Of a stretch of 64,000 nt of DNA, positions 19,240-29,800 are shown piece after piece; within the stretch, counting starts at the first letter, position 1; every line of letters starts with the position of its first letter. Below the pieces are notes generated by a model that had not been told where the DNA came from, made no database searches, and saw nothing but the letters and a program-made list of their open reading frames with translations. Source of the DNA: an uncultured Bacteroidales bacterium (GTDB lineage Bacteria; Bacteroidota; Bacteroidia; Bacteroidales; Muribaculaceae); assembly GCA_902793405.1 (NCBI GenBank), contig CADBDH010000001.1:62001-126000 (forward strand). The letters run 5' to 3'. A program made the position numbers and the translations under genes.

Positions 19240-20421
19240 TCATTCCACGTACAGTACCAGGCCCTTCAGGTACTCGCCCTCGGGGTGGTAGATGTTGATG
19301 GGATGGTCGGCTGGTTGGGTGAGTTGGTGCAGGATGCGCACTTTGCGGCCCGTTTGGGCGGCGGCACTGAACACCGCCAGGCGGAACTGCTCCTTGTTCA
19401 CCGCCTGTGAGCAGGAGAACGTGAACAGGATGCTGCCCGGGGCGATTTTCTCCAGGGCCTTGGCATTCAAGCGGCGGTAACCAATCAGGGCGTTGTGCAG
19501 GGCGCTCTTGTGCTTGGCAAATGCCGGCGGGTCCAGGATAATCAGGTCATAGGCGTCCTTCTCCATGTTGTCCAGGAACTTGAATGCGTCCTCGGCAAAC
19601 GAGCGGTGACGGCCGTCCTCGGGGGCAAAATTCAATGCCACGTTGTCGTCGGTCAGGCGTACGGCCTTGGCCGAACTGTCCACCGAGTGAACCAGCTGGG
19701 CACCGCCTCGCAAGGCATAGACCGAGAATCCGCCCGTGTAGCAGAACATGTTCAACACGCGTCGTCCCTGGCTGTAATGCTCCAGCAGGTTGCGGTTCTC
19801 GCGCTGGTCGACAAAGAAGCCCGTCTTTTGGCCCTTGAGCCAGTCGACGTGGAAGCGCAGGCCGTTCTCCAGGGCCTCGTCGGTCTCCATGTGCCCGATG
19901 ATGTAATCGTTCACGGGGTCGAGGTGGGCCATATAGGGCAGGGTAGTCTCGCTCTTGTAATAGACGTTGTGCACACCCGGCAATTTGGCCAGTGCCTGGG
20001 CAATGGTGTTGCGGGCAAAGTGCATGCCGGGCGAGTGGGCCTGCATCACGGCCGTGGGGCCATAGATGTCGACTACCAGGCCGGGCAGGAAGTCGCCCTC
20101 GCCGTGTACCAGACGGTAGGCGTTGTTGTCGTCGCGCTGCAGCCCCAGTGCCTGGCGCATGCGGTAAGCATCGTTGAGCCTTTGCTCATAGAAGGCCTCG
20201 TCGATGGGCGTGTCGTCAAACGTGAGCATCCTCACGGCAATGCTGCCTATCTGGCTGTGGCCGTTGCCGATGAGTTTCCCGTCGTGGGCATAGACCGTCA
20301 CCAGGTCGCCCTCCACGATGTCGTCGTCGGCAGCCGCAATGGCCCCCGAGAACACCCAGGGATGGAAGCGCTTGAGTGACTCTTCCTTGCCGCGCTTGAG
20401 AGTTACAGTTTTATAGGTCAT
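19240..20421 (-). CDS. rlmI: RlmI-like class I SAM-dependent rRNA methyltransferase
   Basis: Cytoplasmic methyltransferase of the RlmI/RlmK type, which modifies a 23S rRNA cytosine using S-adenosylmethionine. 393 residues, the family length. It has an N-terminal PUA-like RNA-binding domain (~1-75, 'RFHPWVFSGAI'), a linker domain with 'GQKTGFFVDQRENR', and the Rossmann core with 'VLNMFCYTGGFSVYA' (SAM site), acidic 'VDSS', and the catalytic 'LDPPAFAKHK'; the late Cys in 'FTFSCSQ' also fits the m5C type. It is the third gene after dxr and rseP, with a repeat array in its leader. The precise target base is inferred from the family. Confidence 0.88.
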   Translation of the reverse strand: MTYKTVTLKRGKEESLKRFHPWVFSGAIAAADDDIVEGDLVTVYAHDGKLIGNGHSQIGSIAVRMLTFDDTPIDEAFYEQRLNDAYRMRQALGLQRDDNNAYRLVHGEGDFLPGLVVDIYGPTAVMQAHSPGMHFARNTIAQALAKLPGVHNVYYKSETTLPYMAHLDPVNDYIIGHMETDEALENGLRFHVDWLKGQKTGFFVDQRENRNLLEHYSQGRRVLNMFCYTGGFSVYALRGGAQLVHSVDSSAKAVRLTDDNVALNFAPEDGRHRSFAEDAFKFLDNMEKDAYDLIILDPPAFAKHKSALHNALIGYRRLNAKALEKIAPGSILFTFSCSQAVNKEQFRLAVFSAAAQTGRKVRILHQLTQPADHPINIYHPEGEYLKGLVLYVE

Positions 20422-20512
20422 GTTGTAGTTTCTAGTCCTTAGTTTTTAGTCCTTAGTTTTTAGTTTCTAGTTTTTAGTTGCTTCGCGACACCTAATGCCT
20501 AAAGCCTAACGC
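20422..20512. repeat. AACTAAAAACTAG array in rlmI leader
   Basis: Between rseP and the rlmI-like gene. On the minus strand it starts right after the rseP stop with TAGGCGTTAGGCTTTAGGCA units, passes a small TCGCGA hairpin, and continues as AACTAAAAACTAGAAACT units until eight bases before the start codon. Same sense as the gene it precedes. Confidence 0.75.
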
Positions 20513-22000
20513 CTATTTAAAGAAAAAGCGGTAGATGTCGTTGCCGTTGGCAAACAGCAGCAGGGCAATCAGCAGGGCCATGCCCACCGTCTGGGCCCGC
20601 TCCAGGAACTTGAGGCTGGGCTGGCGGCGGGTAATCATCTCAACCAGCAGGAACAGCACGTGACCGCCGTCCAGTGCCGGAATGGGCAGGATGTTCATCA
20701 CGGCCAGGATGACCGAGATAAAGGCGGTGATGTTCCAGAAGTCAACCCAGTTCCACGTGGGCGGGAAGATGCTGCCGATGGTGCCGAAACCACCCAGGCT
20801 CTGCGCTCCTTGCGGGGTGAAGATGAGTTTGAGTTGCTTGACATATGTCACCAGCTTGCCCCAGCCCATCTCGATGCCGCGGGGAATGGATTGCAGGATG
20901 TTGTAGCTCTTGACGGTGGTGTGGTAAATCTTGGTCGGCTCGGTGAGCATGATGCCCAGCTTGCCGTCCTTGTCGATGGGGACATCGGTAGCGGTCAGCC
21001 TCTTGCCGTCGCGTTCATAGAGCAGGGTGACGTTCTTGCCCTTGTTCTTGAGCAGTTCGGCCGTGAACTCGGTATAGCTGGGGGTGGACACGCCGTTCAC
21101 TGCCAGCAGGTGGTCACCGGTCTGCAGCGCGGCTTTCTCGGCACCCATGCGGGGCTGCGTCTGCGACACGACTACGGGCAGGCGATAGGCCATGAAGGCT
21201 TGGCCGTCCTCGGCGTCGTGGTTGGCTTGGAAGATGAAGTCCTTGGGCAACGCGATGGTAATGGTGTCCTTGTGGTTGCGCAGCACGGTCACCTCACGGG
21301 CAATGAGCATGGCGTTCAGGTCCTCGCTGTTGAAGTAGCTCAGCGCCTTGCCGTCGGCAGTCAGGGGGATGTCGCCATCCTTAAAGCCCGCCTTGTGGGC
21401 GCTGTCGCAGAATTCCATACCCTCGGTGGCGTCGGTAAAGTTGATATATTGCTCACCCACGGCATAGACGATGCCCGAGTAGATGACCATCGCCAGCAGG
21501 AAGTTGAACAGCACGCCGCCCAGCATGATCAACAGACGCTGCCAGGCAGGCTTGCTGCGGAACTCGTAGGGCTTGGCGGGCTGCTTCATGGCCTCGGTGT
21601 TCATCGACTCGTCGATCATGCCGGCAATGGAGCAATAGCCGCCCAGGGGCAGCCAGCCGATGCCGTACTCGGTGGCACGCCACGACCGCTTGTTCTCCTC
21701 ATCGACAGGAACGACCTCTTTCGTCTTGGATGCTGCGACCTCTTTCGTCTTGGACGCTGCGATTTCTTTCGTCTCGACAGGCGTTTCCATGGCGCCCATC
21801 TCGTTGCCGTGCGAGAACCACTTGACATACTTGCCGGGTTTCCACTTGACGATGGACAGCCAGGGGTTGAAAAACATGTAGAATTTCTCTACCCACACGC
21901 CAAACACGCGGGCAAAGAAATAGTGGCCAAACTCATGGATCATCACAAGCAGGCCCAGGGAGAGGAAAAATTCTAAGGTCTTTATCAGTGTTGCGCTCAT
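20513..22000 (-). CDS. rseP: RseP-type M50 site-2 metalloprotease
   Basis: Inner-membrane zinc protease that cuts transmembrane segments, classically of anti-sigma factors during envelope stress. Active-site HEFGH lies in the first helix ('LVMIHEFGHYFFARVFG', ~residues 18-34); the second zinc/LDG motif is 'NILPIPALDGGHVLF' in the C-terminal helices; a PDZ-like region lies between (~210-370). At 495 residues it is longer than E. coli RseP (~450). One cause is a cytosolic insert around residues 73-96 made of tandem KTKEVAAS-like repeats. It follows dxr, the classic order in Bacteroidetes, with a repeat array between. Its substrates are unknown here. Confidence 0.93.
   Translation of the reverse strand: MSATLIKTLEFFLSLGLLVMIHEFGHYFFARVFGVWVEKFYMFFNPWLSIVKWKPGKYVKWFSHGNEMGAMETPVETKEIAASKTKEVAASKTKEVVPVDEENKRSWRATEYGIGWLPLGGYCSIAGMIDESMNTEAMKQPAKPYEFRSKPAWQRLLIMLGGVLFNFLLAMVIYSGIVYAVGEQYINFTDATEGMEFCDSAHKAGFKDGDIPLTADGKALSYFNSEDLNAMLIAREVTVLRNHKDTITIALPKDFIFQANHDAEDGQAFMAYRLPVVVSQTQPRMGAEKAALQTGDHLLAVNGVSTPSYTEFTAELLKNKGKNVTLLYERDGKRLTATDVPIDKDGKLGIMLTEPTKIYHTTVKSYNILQSIPRGIEMGWGKLVTYVKQLKLIFTPQGAQSLGGFGTIGSIFPPTWNWVDFWNITAFISVILAVMNILPIPALDGGHVLFLLVEMITRRQPSLKFLERAQTVGMALLIALLLFANGNDIYRFFFK
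21713..21780. repeat. 24-bp in-frame minisatellite inside rseP
   Basis: Two near-identical 24-base units (21713-21736 and 21737-21760, one substitution apart) and a partial third (21761-21780), encoding KTKEVAAS-type octapeptides in the RseP loop after the first membrane segment. Because the unit is 8 codons, copy-number change keeps the frame. Confidence 0.85.
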
Positions 22001-22003
22001 TAA

Positions 22004-22110
22004 TTGAGTTTTTAGTTTTTAGTTGTTAGTTCTTAGTTCACTCGCTTTGCTCGTGCAAGGTGGGCTTGCGCCACCTTTCTAGTTTTTAGTTGTTAGTTCT
22101 TGGTTGTTAG
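22004..22110. repeat. AACTAAAAACT array, dxr end and rseP leader
   Basis: On the minus strand AACTAACAACTAAAAACT units surround a GC hairpin (GGTGGCGCAAGCCCACC, near 22060-22076, with CTCG/CGAG-like flanks) and run to the rseP start. The first units encode the last Dxr residues (TTKN) and its TAA stop. Confidence 0.75.
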
Positions 22111-23262
22111 TTGGGTGGCGATGGCGCGGGCCTCGTCGTTGCTGGCCACATAGTCGTCATAGGTGGGATGCTTGACAAGGTGCGCCTGGGCCATGGTGGT
22201 ATCGATGATGCGGTAGATGTCGGTGAAGCCGATTTCGTCCTTCAGGAAGGCGGCCACGGCAATCTCGTTGGCAGCGTTCATCACACAGGGGGCCGTGCCG
22301 CCCGTGCGTGCCGCGGCATAGGCCGTGCCCAGCAGCGGGAACTTGTCAAAGTCGGGGCGCTCCAGCGTCAGGTTGGCCATGTCCTCGATGGTCATCTTGC
22401 GGCAGTCGCTCGCCAGGCGGCCGTCGGGCAGCCCCAGGGCGTAGCGGATGGGCAGGTGCATGTCGGGCAAGCCCAGCTGCGCCTTTACCGAGCCGTCCTT
22501 GAAGGCTACCATCGAGTGGATGATGCTCTGGGGATGCACCACAATCTCGATATCGTCGGGCATCACGCCAAACAGCCAGCGGGCCTCGATCATCTCAAAG
22601 CCCTTGTTCATCATCGTGGCCGAGTCGATGGTGATCTTGGCACCCATCGACCAGTTGGGATGCTTGAGCGCGTCGGCAGCGGTGACGGTGGTCAGCTGCT
22701 CCTTGGGCAGTGTGCGGAAGGGGCCGCCCGATGCCGTGAGCCACAGCTTTTCCACGTCCTGCATGCGCTCGCCCACCAGGCACTGATAGAAGGCGCCATG
22801 CTCGCTGTCAACAGGGTAGAGCACGCTCTTGGAGTCCTTCAACAGGCGGTCGATGAGTTCACCGGCCACTACCAGGGTCTCCTTGTTGGCCAGGGCAATG
22901 CGCTTGCCTGCACCGATGGCGGCAATCGTCGATTCCAGCCCGCTGTAGCCCACCATGGCGGTCACCACGGTATCTATCTCGGGGGCGGTGACAGCCTGGG
23001 CGATGGCGGCGCTGCCGGTGGCTACCTCGATGTCGGTGTCCTCGAGTGCGTCGCGCACATACTCATAGTACTGCTCGTCGGCGATGATGACCATGTGGGG
23101 GCGCATCTGGCGTGCCTGCTGGATGAGCAGGTCGGCGCTGCTGCGGGCCACCAGCAGCCAGGCATGGAACAGGGCAGGGTACTCGGCAATGATATCGAGC
23201 GTCTGACGCCCGATGGACCCCGTGCTGCCCAGCACTGCAATATTTCGTCTGGTCTCTCTCAT
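22093..23262 (-). CDS. dxr: 1-deoxy-D-xylulose-5-phosphate reductoisomerase
   Basis: Second enzyme of the MEP isoprenoid pathway: it rearranges and reduces DXP to MEP using NADPH and a divalent metal. 389 residues. NADPH fold at the start (AVLGSTGSIGRQTLD), metal/substrate segment 'LYPVDSEHGAFYQCL' with the catalytic acidic residues, 'TASGGPFR', 'WSMGAKITIDSATMMNKGFE' and 'HPQSIIHSMV' are all intact. The last few residues (TTKN) are encoded by a repeat array that also supplies the stop codon, so the C-terminus appears to have been replaced or trimmed harmlessly. Cytoplasmic; first gene of dxr-rseP-rlmI. Confidence 0.97.
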   Translation of the reverse strand: MRETRRNIAVLGSTGSIGRQTLDIIAEYPALFHAWLLVARSSADLLIQQARQMRPHMVIIADEQYYEYVRDALEDTDIEVATGSAAIAQAVTAPEIDTVVTAMVGYSGLESTIAAIGAGKRIALANKETLVVAGELIDRLLKDSKSVLYPVDSEHGAFYQCLVGERMQDVEKLWLTASGGPFRTLPKEQLTTVTAADALKHPNWSMGAKITIDSATMMNKGFEMIEARWLFGVMPDDIEIVVHPQSIIHSMVAFKDGSVKAQLGLPDMHLPIRYALGLPDGRLASDCRKMTIEDMANLTLERPDFDKFPLLGTAYAAARTGGTAPCVMNAANEIAVAAFLKDEIGFTDIYRIIDTTMAQAHLVKHPTYDDYVASNDEARAIATQLTTKN

Positions 23263-23279
23263 ACGCGTTCTATTTATTA

Positions 23280-23422
23280 CAAACTGCGAAGGTACTGCAT
23301 TTTTCCTTCATGACAAGCGACCGAAAACATATTTTTAGAGTTAACGGCCATTGTTTTCGTTTTTTCACTATTTCCACCCTTTCCACTAGATACACGACCG
23401 TTCACCCCCACGCCACGGCGCA
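23280..23422 (-). promoter_or_regulatory. dxr promoter cassette, copy of the lptF/G promoter
   Basis: Minus strand: CTTG (23314-23317), 19 bases, TACCTTCG (23287-23294); predicted start near 23282, a 20-base leader. The block to 23368 is almost identical to 16272-16360 and homology fades out near 23422. Confidence 0.65.
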
Positions 23423-23700
23423 ATTTTTTTCAAACAACTTGGACAACTGACTGGTTAAACAACCGTAACAACTTTCTTTTTTTTGGCATCCGCGCTCTTT
23501 TGGCCCCACGCTAAGGCGCAAAGCCGCGAAGATTTTTTAAGTCTACGAATTAATCGAATTAATCTAATTGGCATCCGCGCTCTTTTAGCCCCACGCTAAG
23601 GCGCGAAGACGCTAAGATTATTTAAAGCCTGCGAATTAATTAATCTAATTGGCGTCTTGGCGTGAGGCTCGGAGCGTGATTGCCAACAAGTGTCTAAAAT
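23423..23700. repeat. Tandem dispersed elements between dxr and the BspA-like gene
   Basis: Non-coding. Two consecutive ~90-base units (about 23486-23575 and 23576-23660), each with GGCATCCGCGCTCTTTT, CCCCACGCTAAGGCGC and a CGAATTAATCGAATTAATCT-like stretch, followed by a degraded third (GGCGTCTTGGCGTGAGGC). Related single copies are at 16385 and 30000. Confidence 0.7.
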
Positions 23701-23713
23701 AATTTACTTTTTC

Positions 23714-23755
23714 TTGCAAATTATTGAAAGAAAACACTATATTTGGCGCCAAATA
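23714..23755 (+). promoter_or_regulatory. Promoter with overlapping 16-bp palindrome, BspA-like gene
   Basis: TTGC, 20 bases, TATATTTG (23738-23745) fits the Bacteroidales promoter consensus. The -7 element overlaps the perfect palindrome TATTTGGCGCCAAATA (23740-23755), well placed for a repressor at the transcription start. The leader would be about 140 bases long. Confidence 0.5.
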
Positions 23756-23893
23756 GCATTCGAAACTAATATTAACTTTTAAATTTGAATTGATATGGTA
23801 CATAAGAGCAATACTCCAGGGGCGGGATAATGTCTTCATTCAACCCCTAATACATTAGAACTGAATTTATTAATCTTTTAAAACTTTACAGAT

Positions 23894-26800
23894 ATGAGAA
23901 AAATTCTTTTACTCCTGTTTGCCGTGTTGCTGACCGCTCTGACGGCCAGCGCTTACAGCTTTATGTATAATGGCATATGCTACAACATTACCAACTCGAC
24001 GGACAAAACCGTTGAGGTGACATACACGATAGGCTATAACACCTATAGTGGCAGTGTGTCCATCCCTCAGACGGTGAGCAACAACGGCACGACCTACAGG
24101 GTGACCGCTATCGGCACGATGGCTTTCCGTGAGTGTACTAACTTGACAGGCGTGACAATCCCATCCTCGGTGACCTCTATTGGCGAAGGGGCGTTTTATA
24201 AATGCACCAGTTTGCCAAGGGTGACAATTCCCAACTCAGTAACATCTATTGGCATTAACGCATTTTTAAGTTGCAATAACTTGACGAGTGTGGACATCTC
24301 CAACTCGCTAACCAGCATCCCCGCTAATGCGTTCGCTAGTACAAGCTTGACGAGCGTGACAATCCCCAACTCAGTGACCACTATCGACCAAGGGGCATTT
24401 AATCAATGCTACTCATTGACGAGTGTAGTTATCGGTAGCGGAGTGACCTCCATAGGATATAATGTGTTTGGAAATAACACTACTATAACATACATAGAAT
24501 GTAAGGGCAATACGCCGCCCAGCATCGACAGCAGCACTTTCACCAGCAGCCACTACAGCAATGCCACTCTCAAGGTGCCCAGAAACTTCGAGAACACATA
24601 TCGGTCTGCTGAATACTGGTCAAACTTCACCGATATCGCGTCCTATGATATAGAGAGGAACGGCATCTACTATCTAATCACTAGTGAGGAAAACAAAACC
24701 GTTGAGGTAACCTATAAGAATAATAGCTACAACAGTTACAGTGGCAGTGTCACCATTCCCTCGACTGTGGAATACAATAACAAGACCTATAGCGTGACCC
24801 GCATCGGCACGAGTGCATTCCGTGACTGCACGGGCTTGACAAGCGTGACGATACCCTCGTCGGTGACCACCATCGATGATTATGCTTTTCAAGGTTGTTC
24901 CAACTTGACGAGCCTGGATCTTCCTCCATATTTGGAGATCATCGATGAATATGTTTTTATGTATTGCACGAGCTTGACGAGCATCGAGATTCCCAATACA
25001 GTGACTTCCATCGGACGCTATTCATTCTACGGTTGTACTAGTTTGACTGACGCGATCATTGGCAACGGGGTCACCGAGATCAGTTATTCTGTATTTCGCA
25101 ACTGCTCTGCTCTACAGCGTGTGACCATCTTCAGTGGGGCCCATATATTTCCTAACGTGTTCACTGGCTGCGATGCTTTGACCGAAATCACCTGCTGGGC
25201 AACAACGCCACCATATATTTATATTAGCACATTCGAAAGCAGCCACTACAGCAATGCACAGCTCTATGTGCCAGTCGGCAAAAAGAGCGCTTACCAGTCG
25301 GCCAACATTTGGTCGAACTTCACCAATATGCATGAATTGGCCGCAAACTTTGTGGTGAATGGCATCTTCTATAAGATCACGAGTACCAGCCCCAGTGAGG
25401 TCGAGGTGTGCTACAGGAACGGAGATGGCAACTGTTACAGCGGCAGTGTCACGATTCCCTCAACGGTGACTTATGGCGGTTCCACCTATAGAGTGACCCG
25501 CATCGGTGACGAGGCATTCTATAACTGTGCAGGTTTGACAAGCGTGACAATACCCTCGTCGGTAACCTCCATCGGTAGCTACGCCTTCTCTTCTTGCACA
25601 GGTCTGACGAGCGTGACGATACCCTCCTCGGTGACCTACCTCGGTGAATCAGCCTTCGGTTTATGCACAGGTCTGACGAGTGTGACAGTTCCCGCCTCGG
25701 TGACCGATATGGGGGCGGCCCCATTTGCTGGATGCGATGGATTGACCACCCTCAAGGTGGCAAGCGGCAACCCGGTCTATAGCTCCCCCAACAACTGCAA
25801 TGCCATTATTCGCACATCTGATCATGCCCTGATCAACGGTTGCCAGACCACTCTCATCCCGTATAATGTAACAGCCATTGAGACTGGGGCATTTTACTCT
25901 CTTCCCAGTTTGACGAGCATTGAGATACCCTCCTCGGTGACCTCTATCGGTCGGTTTGCGTTTGCGCAATGCACAGGTCTGACAAGCGTGACGTTCCCAT
26001 CCTCGGTAATTGGCATCGGTGATAGGGCCTTCCAAGGGTGCACAGGTCTGACGAGCGTGAAGCTACCCTCATCGCTAACCGCCATTGGTGCCGACGCCTT
26101 CCAAGGGTGTGTTCTGATGAGCGTGACATGTCTGGCCCAAACCCCTCCCGATTTGGCTAATGAAGCTGTCTTTGACCTCGGCACCTATGCCAACGCCACC
26201 CTCAATGTGCCCAGTGCCAGCGTGAGCGCTTACCAGGATGCCTTTGGTTGGTCGAACTTTGCCCATGTCACGGTTTACACAGGCCCCGTAGGCTACGCCT
26301 GCTACACGCCGTCGAACACGACGCTGACCTTCTACTACGACGACCTGCGCAGCACCCGCGAGGGCACGACCTACGACCTGAACACGGGCACAACCCAACC
26401 CAAGTGGTATTCAATCCGCGCTTCTGTGACTGATGTGGTATTCGACCCATCATTTGCCGGTGCCCGTCCCACTACAGCCTATTATTGGTTCCGTGAAATG
26501 TCAAACCTCACGACAATCACTGGAATTGAAAACCTCAACACATCAGACGTGACAAGAATGAATCACCTGTTCTATTACTGCAGCGGTTTGACAAGCGTTG
26601 ACCTGAGCCACTTCAACACGTCTAACGTGACAAATATGGATCAGATGTTCAACGGCTGCACTGGTTTGACAAGCCTTAACCTGAGCAGCTTCAACACGTC
26701 GAATGTGAAAGACATGAGTCGCATGTTCTATGGCTGCACTGGTTTGACGAGCCTTGATCTGAGCAGTTTCAACACGTCCAACGTGACCAATATGAACTAT

Positions 26801-29800
26801 ATGTTCTATAACTGCACTGGTTTGACGAGCCTTGATCTGAGCAGTTTCAACACGTCCAACGTGACCAATATGTACTATATGTTCTATAACTGCACTGGTC
26901 TGACGAGCCTAGACGTGAGCCACTTCAACACGTCCAACGTGACCAACATGAACTATATGTTTTATAACTGCACTGGTCTGACGAGCCTAGACGTGAGCCA
27001 CTTCAACACGTCGAATGTGACTTCAATGCAGTTTATGTTCAGCAGATGCAGCGGTCTGTCAAGCCTTAACCTGAGCAGTTTCAACACGTCCAACGTGACA
27101 AGCATGGCGAATATGTTTAACCAGTGCGAGAACTTGACAAGCCTTGACTTGAGCAGTTTCAACACGTCTAAAGTGACTTCGATGTATAATATGTTTTTTA
27201 GATGCTACGCTTTGACGAGCCTTGACCTGAGCGGTTTCAACACGTCTAGCGTGACAAATATGTCGGATATGTTTAACCAGTGCCTTAACTTGACAAGTGT
27301 TAACGTTAGCAGTTTCAACACGTCGAACGTGACAAACATGAGAAACATGTTCGGATACTGCCACAAGTTGACGAGCCTTGACCTAAGCAGTTTCAACACG
27401 TCTAACGTGACAGACATGTCAACCATGTTTAGGCAAAGCGAAGTTTTGACCACCATCTATGTCGGTGATGGTTGGAGCACAGATGCTGTTACCACATCAA
27501 CTAATATGTTCACCGGCTGTACCAGCCTGGTGGGCGGCATGGGCACGACCTATGATGCTAACCATGTGGACAAGACCTACGCCCACATCGACGGCGGCCC
27601 CAACAACCCAGGCTACTTCACAGCCGAGGGCGCTGAACCGTGGCATGAGCCCGAGGCTTATGCCTGCTACACGCCGTCGAACACGACACTGACGTTCTAC
27701 TACGACAACCAGCGCAGCACCCGCGAGGGCACGACCTACGACCTGTACACGGACGTCAGGTGTCCTGATTGGGTATCAGGCGGCACCAATGCATCAGTCA
27801 CCAAGGTGGTGTTTAACTCTACGTTTGCCGATGCCCGTCCCACATCTACCTTCTGCTGGTTCTATGACATGGCAAACTTGACGAACATTACCGGTATCAG
27901 CTACCTCAAGACCAATGAGGTGACAAATATGGGTAGCATGTTCTATGGCTGCAATGCATTGACGAGCCTTGACCTGAGCAGCTTCAACACGGCCAACGTG
28001 ACCGACATGAGCTACATGTTCACTGTATGCAATGCATTGACGAGCCTTGACCTGAGCAACTTCAACACGGCCAACGTGACCAACATGAACAGCATGTTCT
28101 ATTATTGCAACAGTTTGACGAGCCTTGACTTGAGCAACTTCAACACGACCAACGTGACAGACATGAACTGGATGTTCAATGGATGCATTGCATTGACGAG
28201 CCTTGACCTGAGCAGCTTCAACACGGCTAATGTGACCAAGATGATCAACATGTTCTATGGCTGCTACAGTTTGACCTCCATCTATGTCGGCAACGAGTGG
28301 AGCACAGTGGCCGTGACGAGATCTTCAGATATGTTCCTGGGCTGTACCAGCCTGGTAGGCGGCCAGGGCACGACCTACGATGCCAACCATGTAGATGCCA
28401 CCTATGCCCACATTGACGGCGGCTCCAACAACCCAGGCTACTTCACAGCCGAGGGCGCTGAACCGTGGCATGAGCCCGAGGCTTATGCCTGCTACACGCC
28501 GTCGAACACGACGCTGACGTTCTACTACGACAACCAGCGCAGCACCCGCACGGGCACAATCTTTGAAATCTTCCTAGACGGGGATGGGATGGGGATGTTA
28601 CCCTCCTGGGTTTTGGGAGCATCCAGCATTGAAGAATATGTCAAATACGTTGTTTTTGACCCGTCATTTGCTAATGCCAATCCCACCTCGACTTGCGGTT
28701 GGTTCGGCAGGATGGAATACCTCCAGTCAATTACAGGCATGACGCAGTATCTCAACACATCACGGGTAACTGACATGTCCTATATGTTCTTGAACTGCAA
28801 ACAATTGACAAATCTTGACCTGAGCGGTTTCAACACCGCAAAGGCAAAATATATGCTGGGCATGTTCAGTGGTATAGGCTTGACTGAGCTTGACTTGAGT
28901 TATTTCAATACTGCGAGGGTAACAATAACAAATAGCATGTTCCAGAATTGCGACAACTTGGCGACCATCTATGTGGGAGAGGGATGGAGCACAGCAAGTG
29001 TCACCAATTCCCTTAACATGTTTGATGGCTGCACCAGCCTGGTGGGCGGCAAGGGCACGACCTACGATGCCAACCATGTGAACGCTGACTACGCCCACAT
29101 CGACGGCGGTCCCAGCAACCCGGGTTACTTCACCGACATCAATGCGCCCGCCGAGCCCGAGGCCTATGCGGTATATACTGCTGGCAATACGACGCTGACG
29201 TTCTACTTCGACACCGAGCGCAGCACCCGCGAGGGCACGACCTACGACTTGAATGTGGAGTTTGATGACCCCGGTTGGTTTATCGACAGGAGCTATACTT
29301 CGGTTACCCATGTAGTGTTTGACCCGTCGTTTGCCGACGCCCGTCCCGTTTCGACCTGCAGCTGGTTCTGGGGCATGACTAACCTGCAATCCATCACCGG
29401 AATGGACTGCATGAACACCGAGGACGTGACGACCATGTGGGGCATGTTCTCCTCTTGTTCGAGTCTGACGACCCTTGACCTGAGCAGCTTCAACACGTCC
29501 CAGGTGACCAATATGTTGGGCATGTTCAGCGATTGCTCTAACCTGACCACCATCTATGCCGGCAGCGGATGGAGCACGGCTACCGTCACCACAAGTGGTG
29601 ACATGTTCAAGAACTGCACCAGCCTGGTGGGCGGCATGGGCACGACCTTCGATCCCAGCCACACGAACAAGGCCTACGCCCGCATCGACGAAGGCCCCAG
29701 CAGGCCGGGCTACTTCAGCGAGAAGACTACCTATGTGCCTGGTGACGTAAGCGGTGACCAGAGCGTGAACATTGCCGACGTGGCCTCGCTCATCGACCTG

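Noticed and set aside
20422..22110. CRISPR array
   Set aside because: Units are about 7-12 bases with no unique spacers; these are simple tandem arrays.
19495..23313. Long plus-strand frames opposite rlmI, rseP and dxr
   Set aside because: Each mirrors a well-identified minus-strand gene and shows Val/Gly/His-rich nonsense composition.
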